From positions 248,001 through 312,000 of the forward strand of contig NZ_LIGE01000037.1 in assembly GCF_001297015.1 (NCBI RefSeq): 64,000 bases of DNA, read 5' to 3'. This stretch comes from Pseudomonas sp. RIT-PI-r. GTDB lineage: Bacteria; Pseudomonadota; Gammaproteobacteria; Pseudomonadales; Pseudomonadaceae. Within the stretch, counting starts at the first letter, position 1. The number at the start of each line of letters is the position of its first letter. Both the position numbers and the translations under genes were made by a program. The notes under the pieces were generated by a model. That model had not been told where the DNA came from, ran no database searches, and saw only the letters and a list, made by a program, of their open reading frames with translations. Shown here piece by piece: positions 1 through 9,192 of the stretch.

Positions 1-3000
1 GCTGGCTTACACCACCTATCAATTGCTTGATGGCGCATTCGAAGGAGTGGTGGATATGGCCGAAGGACACTTTGCCGAGGCGGGTGAGCAAGCGATCGGC
101 ATACTCGAAAGCGTTGTTCAGTTGGGCGCCTTCGCCGCCGGAGCCACCCTCGGTCATGTCGCCCGGTTCAAGTTGTCGCCGTTCATCGAGGGCATGAAGC
201 CGGTGCAACTGGCGGACGGCCAGACGCGCTTGTGGAATCCTGACCTGACGCCCTATCGCTTGCCCGATCAGGCCCTGCCGACAACCGTAACGCCCGATGC
301 ACAAGGGTTGCATTCGGTGGGCGACAAACAGCTGCTGCGGCTCGATAAGCATCTGTTTGAAGTAAAGCAGGATCGGCTTACCGGCCAGCATCGCATTCGC
401 CACCCGCAGCGGCCCCGCGCCTACTCGCCTGCTCTCGTGCACAACGCCCGTGGCGCCTGGGTCTGCGAAACGGAAAACCCGCGACAGTGGTCCGCTACGC
501 AACTGATGCGCCGGGTCGTCCATGGCACTGAAGGTTCAAGCGATACGCAACTGGAACAGATTCGTCTGTTTACCGGCACCGAAGAGAACACGCTGCGTCG
601 CATGCATGTTGAAAACACTCCACCTCCGCCCTTGTTGCTCGACACCCTGATACACCTGGGTATGGCGCCAGATGAGGTCGCACCAGCACCGTCGCTACCC
701 GCCCGACAAGTGTTGGTGGATTGTCCGCAACTCACGTCCGTCCTTGCAGAACGTGTCATTACCCAGGCGCGGCCGATGGAGTTGCAGCAGATTGCCCTGC
801 GCCGTCGTTTGCCGCTGCGCTTGAGAACATTGGCGCGCGAGGTGCAATTCGAACTGCAATCGGTCAGGGCCGCCCAGGGCTTGCAGCTCGAAACGCTGAG
901 CAACGTCGACAGCGAGCGTCTGATTCTCGGGACCTTGCGCCACTACAGCGACACTTTTGGAGCCCTGCGGATCGAGATCCGTGATGGCGCTTTCGATGGC
1001 GAGTTACGCTGCAGCGCCGGTAGCGATTCAGCCGAACAGGTTCGAGTGCTGGTGCGGCTCGCGACAGACCGCTACCAAGTGCGCGATGGCGAAAATCGTC
1101 CCATCCACGACACGAGTGGTCTGTATGAATCGATCCTTCACGCCATCGACAAGGACGGCGGCAGTGTCCTGGGTTACCGGCCGAGCGAGATTGAACCCTT
1201 CAAACAGTGGATTCTCGCCAAGACCACGGCGCTGAGTGAGCGCCGCACGCTGCTCGCCAACCCACCGATACGCCCGGTGGCTGAATACGACACATTGTTT
1301 CTGGTGCGTGGCGCAGGCTTGACCAAAAATGCCGTCACCCTGCAGGAGCGCATCGAGGATCTGCACCCGCATTTCAGCCCGCATGAAGTCAACGTATTTG
1401 CTGAAGCCCTGACCGAGCAAGGCGAACCGCTCAAAGCCATTGAAACTCAGGCAAAGGATCTCGATGAGCTGCGCAATATCGTTCATCGCTGGCGTTACCA
1501 GCAACCGGAGACCTGGGGGCCGCATAGTCAGAGCTTTCGCGACGATGGCGGGCTGCATATTTATGAGCGTCTGCTCGACTGTTTCGAACGCAAGAATGAG
1601 GACCTCGGCAACCGCGCAGATCCCACGTCTTACACCCTCGACCTCTCGCGGGAAATGCTGCCACTGGACCTGCAGACCTGGTGGGCAAAGCGGCCGGTTT
1701 TGAAGAAATTCCTCGACAAAGTCACCGTGCTGAAACTCGACAACACACGGTTTGCCACTGACCCGTCCAGCCTGCTCAAAGACTTCCCGCACCTGATCGA
1801 GCTCAGTGCCAAAGGTTGTGGCCTGACACGTTTGCCAGACCAGATAGGTTCTTCGGTGCGTCGGCTCGAGCGCCTTCGCTTGAGCGATAACCAGATCGTC
1901 CTGGATCCCGCCGCCGTCGCGCGCCTGCGCAGCCTGACTTATCTGGAAGTGTTGAAACTTGACAACAATCCATTGAATTTGTCGCCCGACCTCACACGCA
2001 TGCCTCGCCTCAAGGTGATCACACTGAGAAATACCGGGCTGACCGCCTGGCCCGAAGGAACGCTGGCCAAGCCCCGCCCGCGTGGTTTTCTCCTCGACTT
2101 GCGCGACAATCCGCTTTCCCGATTGCCTGAAGTCGCGACGGGGTCCGATGCGCAATGGCTGGTGGCACGCACGCGACTCGACGTCGCCGGGTTGTCGGAA
2201 ATCAACCAGTTGCGCTATCAGGCACACCGTCGCTCGATGGCCCTGCCTCCCGAGCCTCTCATACCGCTTGGTCATGCGGAAAACACCTCGATCGTCTCGA
2301 CCTACGGCGCCGATTACTGGGGCGACGTTCCAGGCTGGGGCGTAAACCGCGAGACACCTTGGGCCGAACTGGTCGAAGAGCCCGCCGCCCAGCCGTTCAT
2401 GGCGACCTTGCTCAGTGTTCGGGACTTTGCCGATTACCGCGCCGGAGGGGCCGTTCGCGATCAACTGATGCAACGCGTCTGGCGCATGCTCGACGCCGTG
2501 CACGTTGACACTCGTCTGCGGGAAAAACTCTTCACCATGGTGGTCGCACCGGTTGACTGCGCCGATGCCGGAGCGCAGCTGTTCAACCATATGGGCATCA
2601 ACGTCCTGGCTTTCGAAGCACGTGCCTACTCCATCGGTCCGGCAGAGCTTGAGCTGAAACTGGTGACACTGGCAAAAGGTGCGGCGCGACTGGAGCATGT
2701 CAACGAGATTGCCCGGGCCGACGTCGCGAGCCGTGGCGGCAACCCCGATGACGTTGAAATCTACCTGGCGTATCAGACGGGACTGGCCAAACGCCTCGGT
2801 CTGCCCTGGCAGTCCGAAGGCATGCTTTACCGACAGGTGTCCGGCGTCTCGGACGCGATGATTGATCAGGCGTATGACACCGTACTGGCGCTGGGTGAAG
2901 GTGACGGCCTGGTAAACGCGATGCTCGAACTCGATTTCTGGACGCAATACCTGAGCGACAAATACCCGGTGCGCAGCGAAAGCAATAAACGTCTGTATCA

Positions 3001-3259
3001 AGCCAGATATGAGCGGCTTGAAAGCCTGCGCGAAACCCAGCGCCAATGGGTTGAATCAACCTCGGACGACGATCGCGCAACGCTTCGGGAGCAACTCAAC
3101 GCATTGATCAACGAATTATCGGTGCCGCCGACCGTGGTGTTTGACGAAGCCCCCATCAGCGACGCGGTATTCGACCGTTTACTGATCGATCTGGGCGATG
3201 ACGAAAAGGAGCTCGCGCGACGTTTGACCCGTGAAGCATTGAAGCGCGCCGGACTTTGA
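1..3259 (+). CDS. LRR and NEL-type E3 ubiquitin ligase effector, 3' part
   Basis: Large effector-like protein, 5'-truncated: the frame is open to the left edge from position 2, so the TTG at 23 is only the first possible start in view. Numbered from 23, residues about 570-720 form leucine-rich repeats of the LxxLPxxL kind (for example LTRLPDQI and LSRLPEVA). The part from about 790 resembles the NEL ubiquitin-ligase domain of IpaH/SspH effectors, with the catalytic CxD motif in PVDCADAGAQLF (Cys846). The N-terminal half resembles the dermonecrotic-toxin-like (DUF6543) region common in Pseudomonas. By family knowledge such proteins ubiquitinate host proteins after delivery; delivery and target are not visible here. 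No signal peptide can be judged because the N-terminus is missing. No secretion or immunity gene lies downstream, where it meets the fimbrial operon tail to tail. The NEL assignment is fairly sure, the biological role inferred. Confidence 0.8.
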   Translation, partial: LAYTTYQLLDGAFEGVVDMAEGHFAEAGEQAIGILESVVQLGAFAAGATLGHVARFKLSPFIEGMKPVQLADGQTRLWNPDLTPYRLPDQALPTTVTPDAQGLHSVGDKQLLRLDKHLFEVKQDRLTGQHRIRHPQRPRAYSPALVHNARGAWVCETENPRQWSATQLMRRVVHGTEGSSDTQLEQIRLFTGTEENTLRRMHVENTPPPPLLLDTLIHLGMAPDEVAPAPSLPARQVLVDCPQLTSVLAERVITQARPMELQQIALRRRLPLRLRTLAREVQFELQSVRAAQGLQLETLSNVDSERLILGTLRHYSDTFGALRIEIRDGAFDGELRCSAGSDSAEQVRVLVRLATDRYQVRDGENRPIHDTSGLYESILHAIDKDGGSVLGYRPSEIEPFKQWILAKTTALSERRTLLANPPIRPVAEYDTLFLVRGAGLTKNAVTLQERIEDLHPHFSPHEVNVFAEALTEQGEPLKAIETQAKDLDELRNIVHRWRYQQPETWGPHSQSFRDDGGLHIYERLLDCFERKNEDLGNRADPTSYTLDLSREMLPLDLQTWWAKRPVLKKFLDKVTVLKLDNTRFATDPSSLLKDFPHLIELSAKGCGLTRLPDQIGSSVRRLERLRLSDNQIVLDPAAVARLRSLTYLEVLKLDNNPLNLSPDLTRMPRLKVITLRNTGLTAWPEGTLAKPRPRGFLLDLRDNPLSRLPEVATGSDAQWLVARTRLDVAGLSEINQLRYQAHRRSMALPPEPLIPLGHAENTSIVSTYGADYWGDVPGWGVNRETPWAELVEEPAAQPFMATLLSVRDFADYRAGGAVRDQLMQRVWRMLDAVHVDTRLREKLFTMVVAPVDCADAGAQLFNHMGINVLAFEARAYSIGPAELELKLVTLAKGAARLEHVNEIARADVASRGGNPDDVEIYLAYQTGLAKRLGLPWQSEGMLYRQVSGVSDAMIDQAYDTVLALGEGDGLVNAMLELDFWTQYLSDKYPVRSESNKRLYQARYERLESLRETQRQWVESTSDDDRATLREQLNALINELSVPPTVVFDEAPISDAVFDRLLIDLGDDEKELARRLTREALKRAGL

Positions 3260-3312
3260 TTCCGACGTAAAAGTCCTGGGTCTGTTCATTGAAACCGGAC
3301 AGACCTGCGAAC

Positions 3313-3804
3313 TCAGGGCGCCGCCGCATTGAATATCAGGTGCACGTTGCCGTAATAATTTCCCGGTTTGTAGCCACCGGCGGGCACGATCGGCTGAATA
3401 TCCAGCACGTAACGCCCTCCGGCCCTGGCCTGCTCGGCGGAAAGCACCTGACGCGGCGTCGCATGAGTCAGCACGGTACCGGCAAAGCTGACACGCAAAT
3501 AGATGTTTTGCTCGTCGCGACCATTGGACAGGAAGGGTTCACTGTCCAGCCGGGCCTCGATTGCACTGGTGTCGTGCCTGACATCAAAGTGCTTGCGCAC
3601 GCCGCCCAGGGTTTTCGTACTGACATTCCACGGCAGAATCTGCGCGCGATGAATCCAGTCCGTCTCGGCCGGTATGACGTAAAAACCCAGCGTCGGAATG
3701 TCCACCGACACCTGGAACCGGTGCTCCTCGCGCGCCGCAAATAGCCCGGCACTGAACAACGTCAGAACGCCCGCGCACAAGGCAATGAACGATTGCTTGA
3801 TCAT
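3313..3804 (-). CDS. CS1-type fimbrial subunit, second copy
   Basis: 163-residue secreted pilin of the class 5 (CS1/alpha) fimbrial family and the last gene of the fimbrial operon. It has a signal peptide ending near SAGLFAA. It shares the layout of the first subunit in the operon (8713-9192): an early strand of the form GFYVIPAETD against DDFYAVPVDAD, and a C-terminal PGNYYGNVHLIF against AGDYTGVVMLVV. Its ATG overlaps the chaperone stop (ATGA at 3801-3804), so the two are translationally coupled. Two similar subunits at opposite ends of one operon suggest a major and a minor pilin; which is which is inferred from position only. It lacks cysteines, as usual for this family. Confidence 0.8.
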   Translation of the reverse strand: MIKQSFIALCAGVLTLFSAGLFAAREEHRFQVSVDIPTLGFYVIPAETDWIHRAQILPWNVSTKTLGGVRKHFDVRHDTSAIEARLDSEPFLSNGRDEQNIYLRVSFAGTVLTHATPRQVLSAEQARAGGRYVLDIQPIVPAGGYKPGNYYGNVHLIFNAAAP

Positions 3805-4565
3805 CTCAGGTCATCCCGTGATGAGTTGCCGGCGACGCGCAAAGTCTTTTTGCTGTCGCCCTCGACCAGATTGAAGCGATATTCGCGTCCGGGCTTCTTG
3901 TCGAATTCGAAACTGTTACCAGCGCGGATGTGGTGTTTGGTGGTCGGCTCGCAGGCGTTTTCGTCCTTCAGGGCACAATTGCGAAACTCATCGACCACCA
4001 CCACAGTGTTGCCGTTGTTACGCACTCGATACGTCGTTGGCGCATCTTCGATCACGCTGTCGAAGCGGCTGTTTTTCGGGCGCACAAAGAACACCGTACC
4101 GAAACCGGTCATGACGTTGACCCCGGCAGACAAGTTGTTTTTGTATTCGTCACGCTCTTCGGCGGAGACTGCGAATTCATCTTCCTTTTCCGGCACCACC
4201 GGGATGAAGCGCACACGGAAATAGCGCTCGGTGTCACGCGCGCCCATCAGCAGAAGGCGTGTGCCCTGCATGCCATTGGCCGGCACGATCAGCCGTGCGG
4301 GGCTGGCCATCAGGCCATCACGACTGGCCATGTCCGCCTGGTTTCTGACCTCGATTTCCCGCGACGTACCGTCGGCCTCATAGACGATTTCGAGGATGTT
4401 GACCTTAACGAATGCAGTGCTGTCACCGCTGTTGAACACCCGTTTCAGGTAGGTGCTTTTATCGCCGTCGAGGTAGTCGTACACCGTACCGACGTTGATC
4501 TGCGGCCCGGCCGACACGGCCAGGGAAAAACTGCTCAAACCCATCATCAGCAACAATCGTTTCAT
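3801..4565 (-). CDS. Periplasmic chaperone of class 5 fimbriae (CfaA/CblB-like)
   Basis: Periplasmic pilus chaperone that would cap subunits until the usher takes them. The protein begins MKRLLLMMGLSSFSLAVSAG, a clear signal peptide, and continues into an immunoglobulin-like N-terminal domain (NVGTVYDYLDGDKSTYLKRVFN) with the alternating hydrophobic GTVFFVRP strand near residue 160. Two in-frame starts lie upstream (4571 and 4592). I chose 4565 because an AGAGG ribosome site sits 9 bases before it. The sequence differs from the classic PapD type and fits the alternate chaperones of CS1 pili, in keeping with its neighbours. It lies 216 bases downstream of the tip-protein gene and is coupled to the second subunit. 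Function rests on family pattern and operon position. Confidence 0.82.
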   Translation of the reverse strand: MKRLLLMMGLSSFSLAVSAGPQINVGTVYDYLDGDKSTYLKRVFNSGDSTAFVKVNILEIVYEADGTSREIEVRNQADMASRDGLMASPARLIVPANGMQGTRLLLMGARDTERYFRVRFIPVVPEKEDEFAVSAEERDEYKNNLSAGVNVMTGFGTVFFVRPKNSRFDSVIEDAPTTYRVRNNGNTVVVVDEFRNCALKDENACEPTTKHHIRAGNSFEFDKKPGREYRFNLVEGDSKKTLRVAGNSSRDDLR

Positions 4566-4742
4566 AGCCATAAACCTCTTTACATTGAACACAACGCAAG
4601 CTTCACCTGTCGGACTTCCGAGCCCCTGTCACGGTGATGAAGACTGAGCAGCAGCAGGAAAGAACGTAACAACCACCGCTGAATCCCTGTGCAAGTCTTC
4701 ACGCCAAAACGCCCTGTAAAACTGACTCGCACGGCGAACATC

Positions 4743-4759
4743 GGCCACGGACGGTGGCC
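4743..4759. repeat. Inverted repeat between tip and chaperone genes
   Basis: A short perfect inverted repeat (GGCCAC-5-GTGGCC) sits in the gap between the tip-protein and chaperone genes. No T-run follows on either strand, so it is not a standard terminator. It could be an RNA hairpin that stabilises or punctuates the fimbrial mRNA; this is inference. Confidence 0.4.
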
Positions 4760-4781
4760 AGCCTGTTCGTAGCTCGCGCCC

Positions 4782-6047
4782 TCAGATATCCGAATCCCAG
4801 ATCACCACGACAACACCTGAGTAACTGCCGCCTCGGCCTTCACCGGGCCGCAGCATGTTTGCCATGGAATGCGCAGGTACTTCGAAATGCAGGGTTCCTG
4901 GTGCCCGATCCACATAGAAGCCGGGTTTGAAATACAGCTCATTCCCCGCACCCGGCCTCAGTCGCAAGCGCCTCACCGGTTGGCCGGAAAGGTCGGTGAT
5001 GCCATTGGGCAGGCTGACAAAAACGAACAGTTCGACCCGTCGGTTCACGTCGGAATCCTCCAGCGCGCATTCGTCATTAATTCCAGGTCCGCACCCTATT
5101 CGCATCTTGAAGTGCGACGACGCCGAGATGTTGAAAGTCTGATCGCGGAACAGGCTCACCGGCCGCCGACCGGCGTGCAGCCAGCTTTGCCAGCCACCGG
5201 CCGGCACCAGCTGGATTTTCTCGCCACCGGGGGGGATTTCGACTTTCAGGGTGTGCTGAACCTCAAGATTGAAATCGAGGGTCAATTCAGGGTCATTCGG
5301 AATCATGACGTCGCCGAAGTCGAAGTCTGCCCCAGGGCCAAGGCGATAACTCAAGCTCCCGGTGTAATTCCCCGACGACATGTCCAATGGATTTGGCGTA
5401 CGCAGTTCGTAGGCAAAATCCAGATAGGTGTAGCTCATGGCAGGGATTGGAAAGTTGGCGACTTTCACGCAGGGGCTTTCGTTTGGGGTTAACCAGAAAA
5501 AAGCGTAGGTTTTCTCCGAAAAAAAACCGACCCCGGTGGTTTGACAGGGAGGTGCCGGATTCACCCAGCTCGAGCCTTTCCATAACGCAGTGTGCCCATC
5601 CTCTGCGTTCGAGGCGCCGGTTAATTTGGCAGCTGTATCACTCAACTCATAATTGGAACTGATGCCAGCAATACGTACTTCGACACGCTTGACGTCTCCG
5701 GTATCCACATTCGTGACCAACAACGACCGCCACCCTGCCGGCGCCTTGAACATGGCACTGTTACGTGAATCAGCATTGGCCTGCATGGCTTTGTTCGACT
5801 CGACGCGTGTCATCAGGCGGATACTGAAAATATTGCTCCTGGCACATATATCGGGGTAGTACTCACAGTAACCACTGGGCGGCGTCTTGTTGACGAACTC
5901 ATTACGTTGCGGATTGGAGGAGTCAGGCGTGAACAACGCCTTGATTTCCTGGGTCACCGCTCCCGCCGAAGGTGATGTCAACATCGCCAGTAACCCCAGC
6001 AGTGAGCCACTGTACCGCCATCGCGGCGAAAAAATATTCAGGGTCAT
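4782..6047 (-). CDS. Fimbrial tip/adhesin protein of class 5 pilus (CfaE/TcfD position)
   Basis: 421-residue secreted protein between usher and chaperone genes, the place of the tip adhesin in class 5 pili. A signal peptide (LLAMLTSPSAGA) leads into an N-terminal part with paired cysteines (SGYCEYYPDICARSN). The C-terminal part (about 220-421) is pilin-like, with a second Cys pair in IGCGPGINDECALED and a closing beta strand GGSYSGVVVVIWDSD that matches the end of the two pilins here. By family knowledge such proteins nucleate the pilus at the usher and bind the receptor. The receptor cannot be read from the sequence. It is separated from the usher gene by 34 bases. An alternative is a large minor pilin rather than an adhesin. 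Confidence 0.75.
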   Translation of the reverse strand: MTLNIFSPRWRYSGSLLGLLAMLTSPSAGAVTQEIKALFTPDSSNPQRNEFVNKTPPSGYCEYYPDICARSNIFSIRLMTRVESNKAMQANADSRNSAMFKAPAGWRSLLVTNVDTGDVKRVEVRIAGISSNYELSDTAAKLTGASNAEDGHTALWKGSSWVNPAPPCQTTGVGFFSEKTYAFFWLTPNESPCVKVANFPIPAMSYTYLDFAYELRTPNPLDMSSGNYTGSLSYRLGPGADFDFGDVMIPNDPELTLDFNLEVQHTLKVEIPPGGEKIQLVPAGGWQSWLHAGRRPVSLFRDQTFNISASSHFKMRIGCGPGINDECALEDSDVNRRVELFVFVSLPNGITDLSGQPVRRLRLRPGAGNELYFKPGFYVDRAPGTLHFEVPAHSMANMLRPGEGRGGSYSGVVVVIWDSDI

Positions 6048-6081
6048 GATTGCACTCTGTGAAGGATCAATACTGGAGTCA

Positions 6082-8604
6082 TCAGCCGGCCTTCTGCTGA
6101 CTGATGCTGGCCTCGGCCAACGTGTCCGGCGAGCAGCGCAGATCGCCGATCATCAGCACGTTGTTTTCACTGCGGTGCTTGTCGGTGTCGAGACGGAATT
6201 GACACAACAACTGGTCGGCGTAGCGCACTTGCAGGGTTGGCGAGCCGGCGTGCATTTCCATCGAGAAAAAGCCGTCGACTTCGCTGACCCCACGACTGGC
6301 GTGGTTGATCACGTGATGCCCTTTGAGCGGCCGTCCTTGTGGGTCGACGAGGCGACCAAGTACGGTCAGGGTTTTCATCACGCGCACCTTGCGGTACTCC
6401 ACGCCACCCTTGTTCAGGTGATAGCGGGTGCGCGACGGTTCGATACTCGCCGCCGGAACGTGATTGCCCTCAAAGTCAAAGTTCACCGAGCTGTTTCGAT
6501 AGGCTGTAAGCGGGATGAAGTTGCGTCCGGGGTGCAGAGCCGCGCTGCCGCCACTGAGATCGTCGGCGCGCAGGGATATGCCGGCAATGTCCGACTCGAC
6601 ATCGACGATCATGCCCGCGCCGCGCCCATGGTGCTGGCTGGTCATCAACAGCTGTCGGGCGCCAATCACCACGGTGCTGTCGAGGTTTACCCCACCGGTG
6701 AAGTTGCCGTTGTAAGACGAGCGCTGCAGGAAGCCGTCGCCATTGACCGTGTCGGTGCGAAAGTTCGCCAGGCTGGCCAGGCCGACACCATAAGTGTCGG
6801 TCAGCGCCGTCACCGACACACTTTGCAGTACATGGTCTTGCAGGTCCTTGCGATAACCCACCGAGGCATTGTTGTCACGGCTGCCATCGCGCGCGGTGCG
6901 GCTGCCGATGCTGCCGGATATTTGCTGGCCTGCCCCGCCCAACGCCATGCTGACACTAAGGTCGACGCCGCGATTGCGTGCATCGCCACTGCTGTAACTG
7001 CCCGGTCGATCAAACAACGACAGCCGCCAATTGGCGTCGCTGCCGAATAGCTCGGTACGCTGCGACCAGCCCAGATCGGCGCCGACACCTTCAACATTGC
7101 CCTCGCTATGGGACACCCGCGCACTCAGCGAGTTTTTGCGGCTGATCCGGTGACTGAGCGACAGCGACGAATTGCTGGTCTCACCGGTGAAGACGTTGCG
7201 TTGGCGTACACGCGTACCGTCGGGCAGCGTGTCGTAGGTATTGCGGGTGTCGAGCCAACTGCGATTGTGGCTGATCACCAGGCTCCCGGCGCCGTAGTTG
7301 TATAACCCCTGCAAATCAACGCCGGTGCCGTGATCCTCGGTCTGATAAAGATTGGCGTAAAAGCTGGTGTTGTCCGCGACACTCCAGTCGATCGAGCTGC
7401 CGTATTGCAGTTTTGCGCGTACCTGGCGCGCCGACAGTCCGAGAATCACCCGCGGATGCAGCAGATAATTGATCGAGGCGCCGGCGGTCATGTCGCCGCT
7501 GTCCTGCTCTTCCCAGTTACTGAGCAGTTTGCTTTCCTGGCCGGCAAACAGGTTGTAGCGCCAGCGGTCGTCGAGGTTGCTCCAGTTGACGGGTTTGTAG
7601 ATCAGCTCCTGAGTGGTCGAGGTCGTCTGACCGTCTTCGATCAAACGCACTTCCACTTCGTAGATACCGCCAGGCAGGGGCCGGGTATCAAGTGTCTGCA
7701 GGCCTGCGGGAACCGCCTGGGTATTGATCAGCAGGCCATCGCGATAGATTTCCACTGACGCCTGCCGGTTGGCCGTGACATAGATCGGATAAACACTTGG
7801 CCGGGGACTGTCCACCGCAAGGCTGTCGGAACTGCCGTACATAACGCCCACCGCCGTGTCGGGACTGGTACCGAATGAACGCGGTTGACGGGTCAGGCCT
7901 TCGGAATTGGGGGTGAAATAACCCAAGCGGAAAAAACTGCCCTGCAGTTCGCGCTGGGTATAAAGCTCATGTATTGCGTGATAGGTCTTGTCGTCCGGCC
8001 CGCCGAGACGCGCCAATTGCATGTTGAAGGTCTGACTCCAGTTACCGAGGCTGCCACTGGCCTCCAAGCCTAGCCGGCCACCCGGATCCTGGTCCTGACC
8101 GCCGTTGAAGTTGAGTTGGTTGCGCAGGATCAGTCCACTGCTGCCGCCCTCGGGCTGATCGTGAAAGCGCTGGGTCTGCAGATCGCGCTCGGCATTTTCC
8201 GTGGCAATCGAGAGCAAGGAGTTTTCCAGGTTGTAATGCACCGCCAGCAATTGCTCGGGGCATTGTCCGCTACACGCCCCCAAGGCGACTCCGGGTTTGA
8301 GAATGCTCGCCCAGGTTTCACGCTCACTGGCGCTGAAACGACTGTCGCTGGTGTCGGTAAAGTCGAGCAAGGTAATACGATCATCGCGCGACAAGACAAT
8401 CATTGCCTCGCCCAACGGCTGTCTATCAAGTGCCACCCGAACCGCCAATGGAACATCAAAAAAGTGCTCTTCAAAGTCTGCCGGCAAACCTTTTGCCTGC
8501 GCCAGTAAGCTTCGTGGGGTGTTATCAACTGGTGCGGGCGCCGCCAGTACGCTGGTGCATGACAGCAACGCAAGCGCAGCCGCGATGGGCGTCATCGGAA
8601 ACAT
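6082..8604 (-). CDS. Outer-membrane usher of class 5 fimbriae (TcfC-like)
   Basis: 840-residue outer-membrane usher that would thread pilins across the outer membrane. A signal peptide (ALALLSCTSVLAAP) is followed by an N-terminal domain with a CSGQC cysteine pair near residue 110. A long beta-barrel region follows, rich in alternating strands and ending around residue 690. The C-terminal domain (from about 740, VRVMKTLTVLGRLVDPQGRPL) resembles the TcfC-type carboxypeptidase-like/E-set end. Length matches alternate ushers of CS1-type pili and the context (pilin, tip, chaperone) agrees. A hairpin with a T-run precedes it at 8631-8668, so its expression is probably lower than that of the major subunit. 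No frameshift or premature stop is seen. Confidence 0.9.
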   Translation of the reverse strand: MFPMTPIAAALALLSCTSVLAAPAPVDNTPRSLLAQAKGLPADFEEHFFDVPLAVRVALDRQPLGEAMIVLSRDDRITLLDFTDTSDSRFSASERETWASILKPGVALGACSGQCPEQLLAVHYNLENSLLSIATENAERDLQTQRFHDQPEGGSSGLILRNQLNFNGGQDQDPGGRLGLEASGSLGNWSQTFNMQLARLGGPDDKTYHAIHELYTQRELQGSFFRLGYFTPNSEGLTRQPRSFGTSPDTAVGVMYGSSDSLAVDSPRPSVYPIYVTANRQASVEIYRDGLLINTQAVPAGLQTLDTRPLPGGIYEVEVRLIEDGQTTSTTQELIYKPVNWSNLDDRWRYNLFAGQESKLLSNWEEQDSGDMTAGASINYLLHPRVILGLSARQVRAKLQYGSSIDWSVADNTSFYANLYQTEDHGTGVDLQGLYNYGAGSLVISHNRSWLDTRNTYDTLPDGTRVRQRNVFTGETSNSSLSLSHRISRKNSLSARVSHSEGNVEGVGADLGWSQRTELFGSDANWRLSLFDRPGSYSSGDARNRGVDLSVSMALGGAGQQISGSIGSRTARDGSRDNNASVGYRKDLQDHVLQSVSVTALTDTYGVGLASLANFRTDTVNGDGFLQRSSYNGNFTGGVNLDSTVVIGARQLLMTSQHHGRGAGMIVDVESDIAGISLRADDLSGGSAALHPGRNFIPLTAYRNSSVNFDFEGNHVPAASIEPSRTRYHLNKGGVEYRKVRVMKTLTVLGRLVDPQGRPLKGHHVINHASRGVSEVDGFFSMEMHAGSPTLQVRYADQLLCQFRLDTDKHRSENNVLMIGDLRCSPDTLAEASISQQKAG

Positions 8605-8630
8605 GAACGAATACTCTGGTTACCGGAAAG

Positions 8631-8668
8631 TAAAAGCCCGACCGGACAACAGACAAGTTGCCGGCCGG
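8631..8668 (-). terminator. Partial terminator/attenuator between pilin and usher
   Basis: On the minus strand a GC-rich stem (plus arms 8638-8650 and 8657-8668, one bulge and a G-U pair, six-base loop) is followed by CTTTTA. It lies after the major pilin stop and before the usher. Chaperone-usher operons often use such a site to make far more pilin than usher; that use is inferred. Confidence 0.5.
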
Positions 8669-8712
8669 TTACGTTACTTGGACAAGTAAGCGTTAGTTGC
8701 TGCCTGTAGCGA

Positions 8713-9192
8713 TCAAACCGAAGGTTCTACGACCAGCATGACCACGCCGGTGTAATCGCCAGCGGTTGGCTTGGCGCCTGGCGCACTGATTTTGAACGGT
8801 GCGCGGTAGCGTGTATTGGACTCTGCATCACCGACCACTTCCTGGGACGTGGTGGTCAGCGTCTTGCCATTGAGTTCGACCTTGAGATCGATACTCTGGC
8901 TGCCGGCGATAAGCTTCGGCACGCTTTCCAAGCGAGCGTGGACCTTGCCGGCCGTGTGCAGCACGTCGAAATGACCATTGACCTCACGCATCGAAGCAGT
9001 CGACGGGTTGTAGCTCATGTCCTGATCCTTGTTGACCAGATCGGCATCGACCGGTACCGCATAGAAATCGTCGGCAGGCACATGCGCAACCAGACTGATC
9101 GAATGTTTTGCTTCGGTGGCGGCGAACGCGATGGAAGCAGTCATGGCCAGTACGGTCAGAGGAGCGGCAAAAGCGAGTTTCTTGAGCATCAT
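8713..9192 (-). CDS. CS1-type fimbrial major subunit
   Basis: 159-residue secreted pilin and first gene of the fimbrial operon. It has a signal peptide (LTVLAMTASIAFAAT) and a mature part of about 135 residues without cysteine. The order of strands (HSISLVAHVPADDFYAVP at the start, AGDYTGVVMLVVEPS at the end) is that of CS1-type major subunits. Two adjacent ATGs (9192 and 9189) share an ACAGG ribosome site 6 or 9 bases upstream. The first place in the operon and the following attenuator-like hairpin suggest this is the abundant shaft protein. The operon promoter should lie in the 512-base gap shared with the PadR gene. Confidence 0.85.
   Translation of the reverse strand: MMLKKLAFAAPLTVLAMTASIAFAATEAKHSISLVAHVPADDFYAVPVDADLVNKDQDMSYNPSTASMREVNGHFDVLHTAGKVHARLESVPKLIAGSQSIDLKVELNGKTLTTTSQEVVGDAESNTRYRAPFKISAPGAKPTAGDYTGVVMLVVEPSV

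Noticed and set aside
1028..3046. A 672-codon minus-strand frame across the NEL effector
   Set aside because: Antisense shadow; no ribosome site, no motif, and the plus-strand product has coherent LRR and NEL motifs.
3279..3305. GGTCTGT/ACAGACC hairpin between the effector and fimbrial genes as terminator
   Set aside because: No T-run follows on either strand and the loop is long; evidence too weak to list as a terminator.
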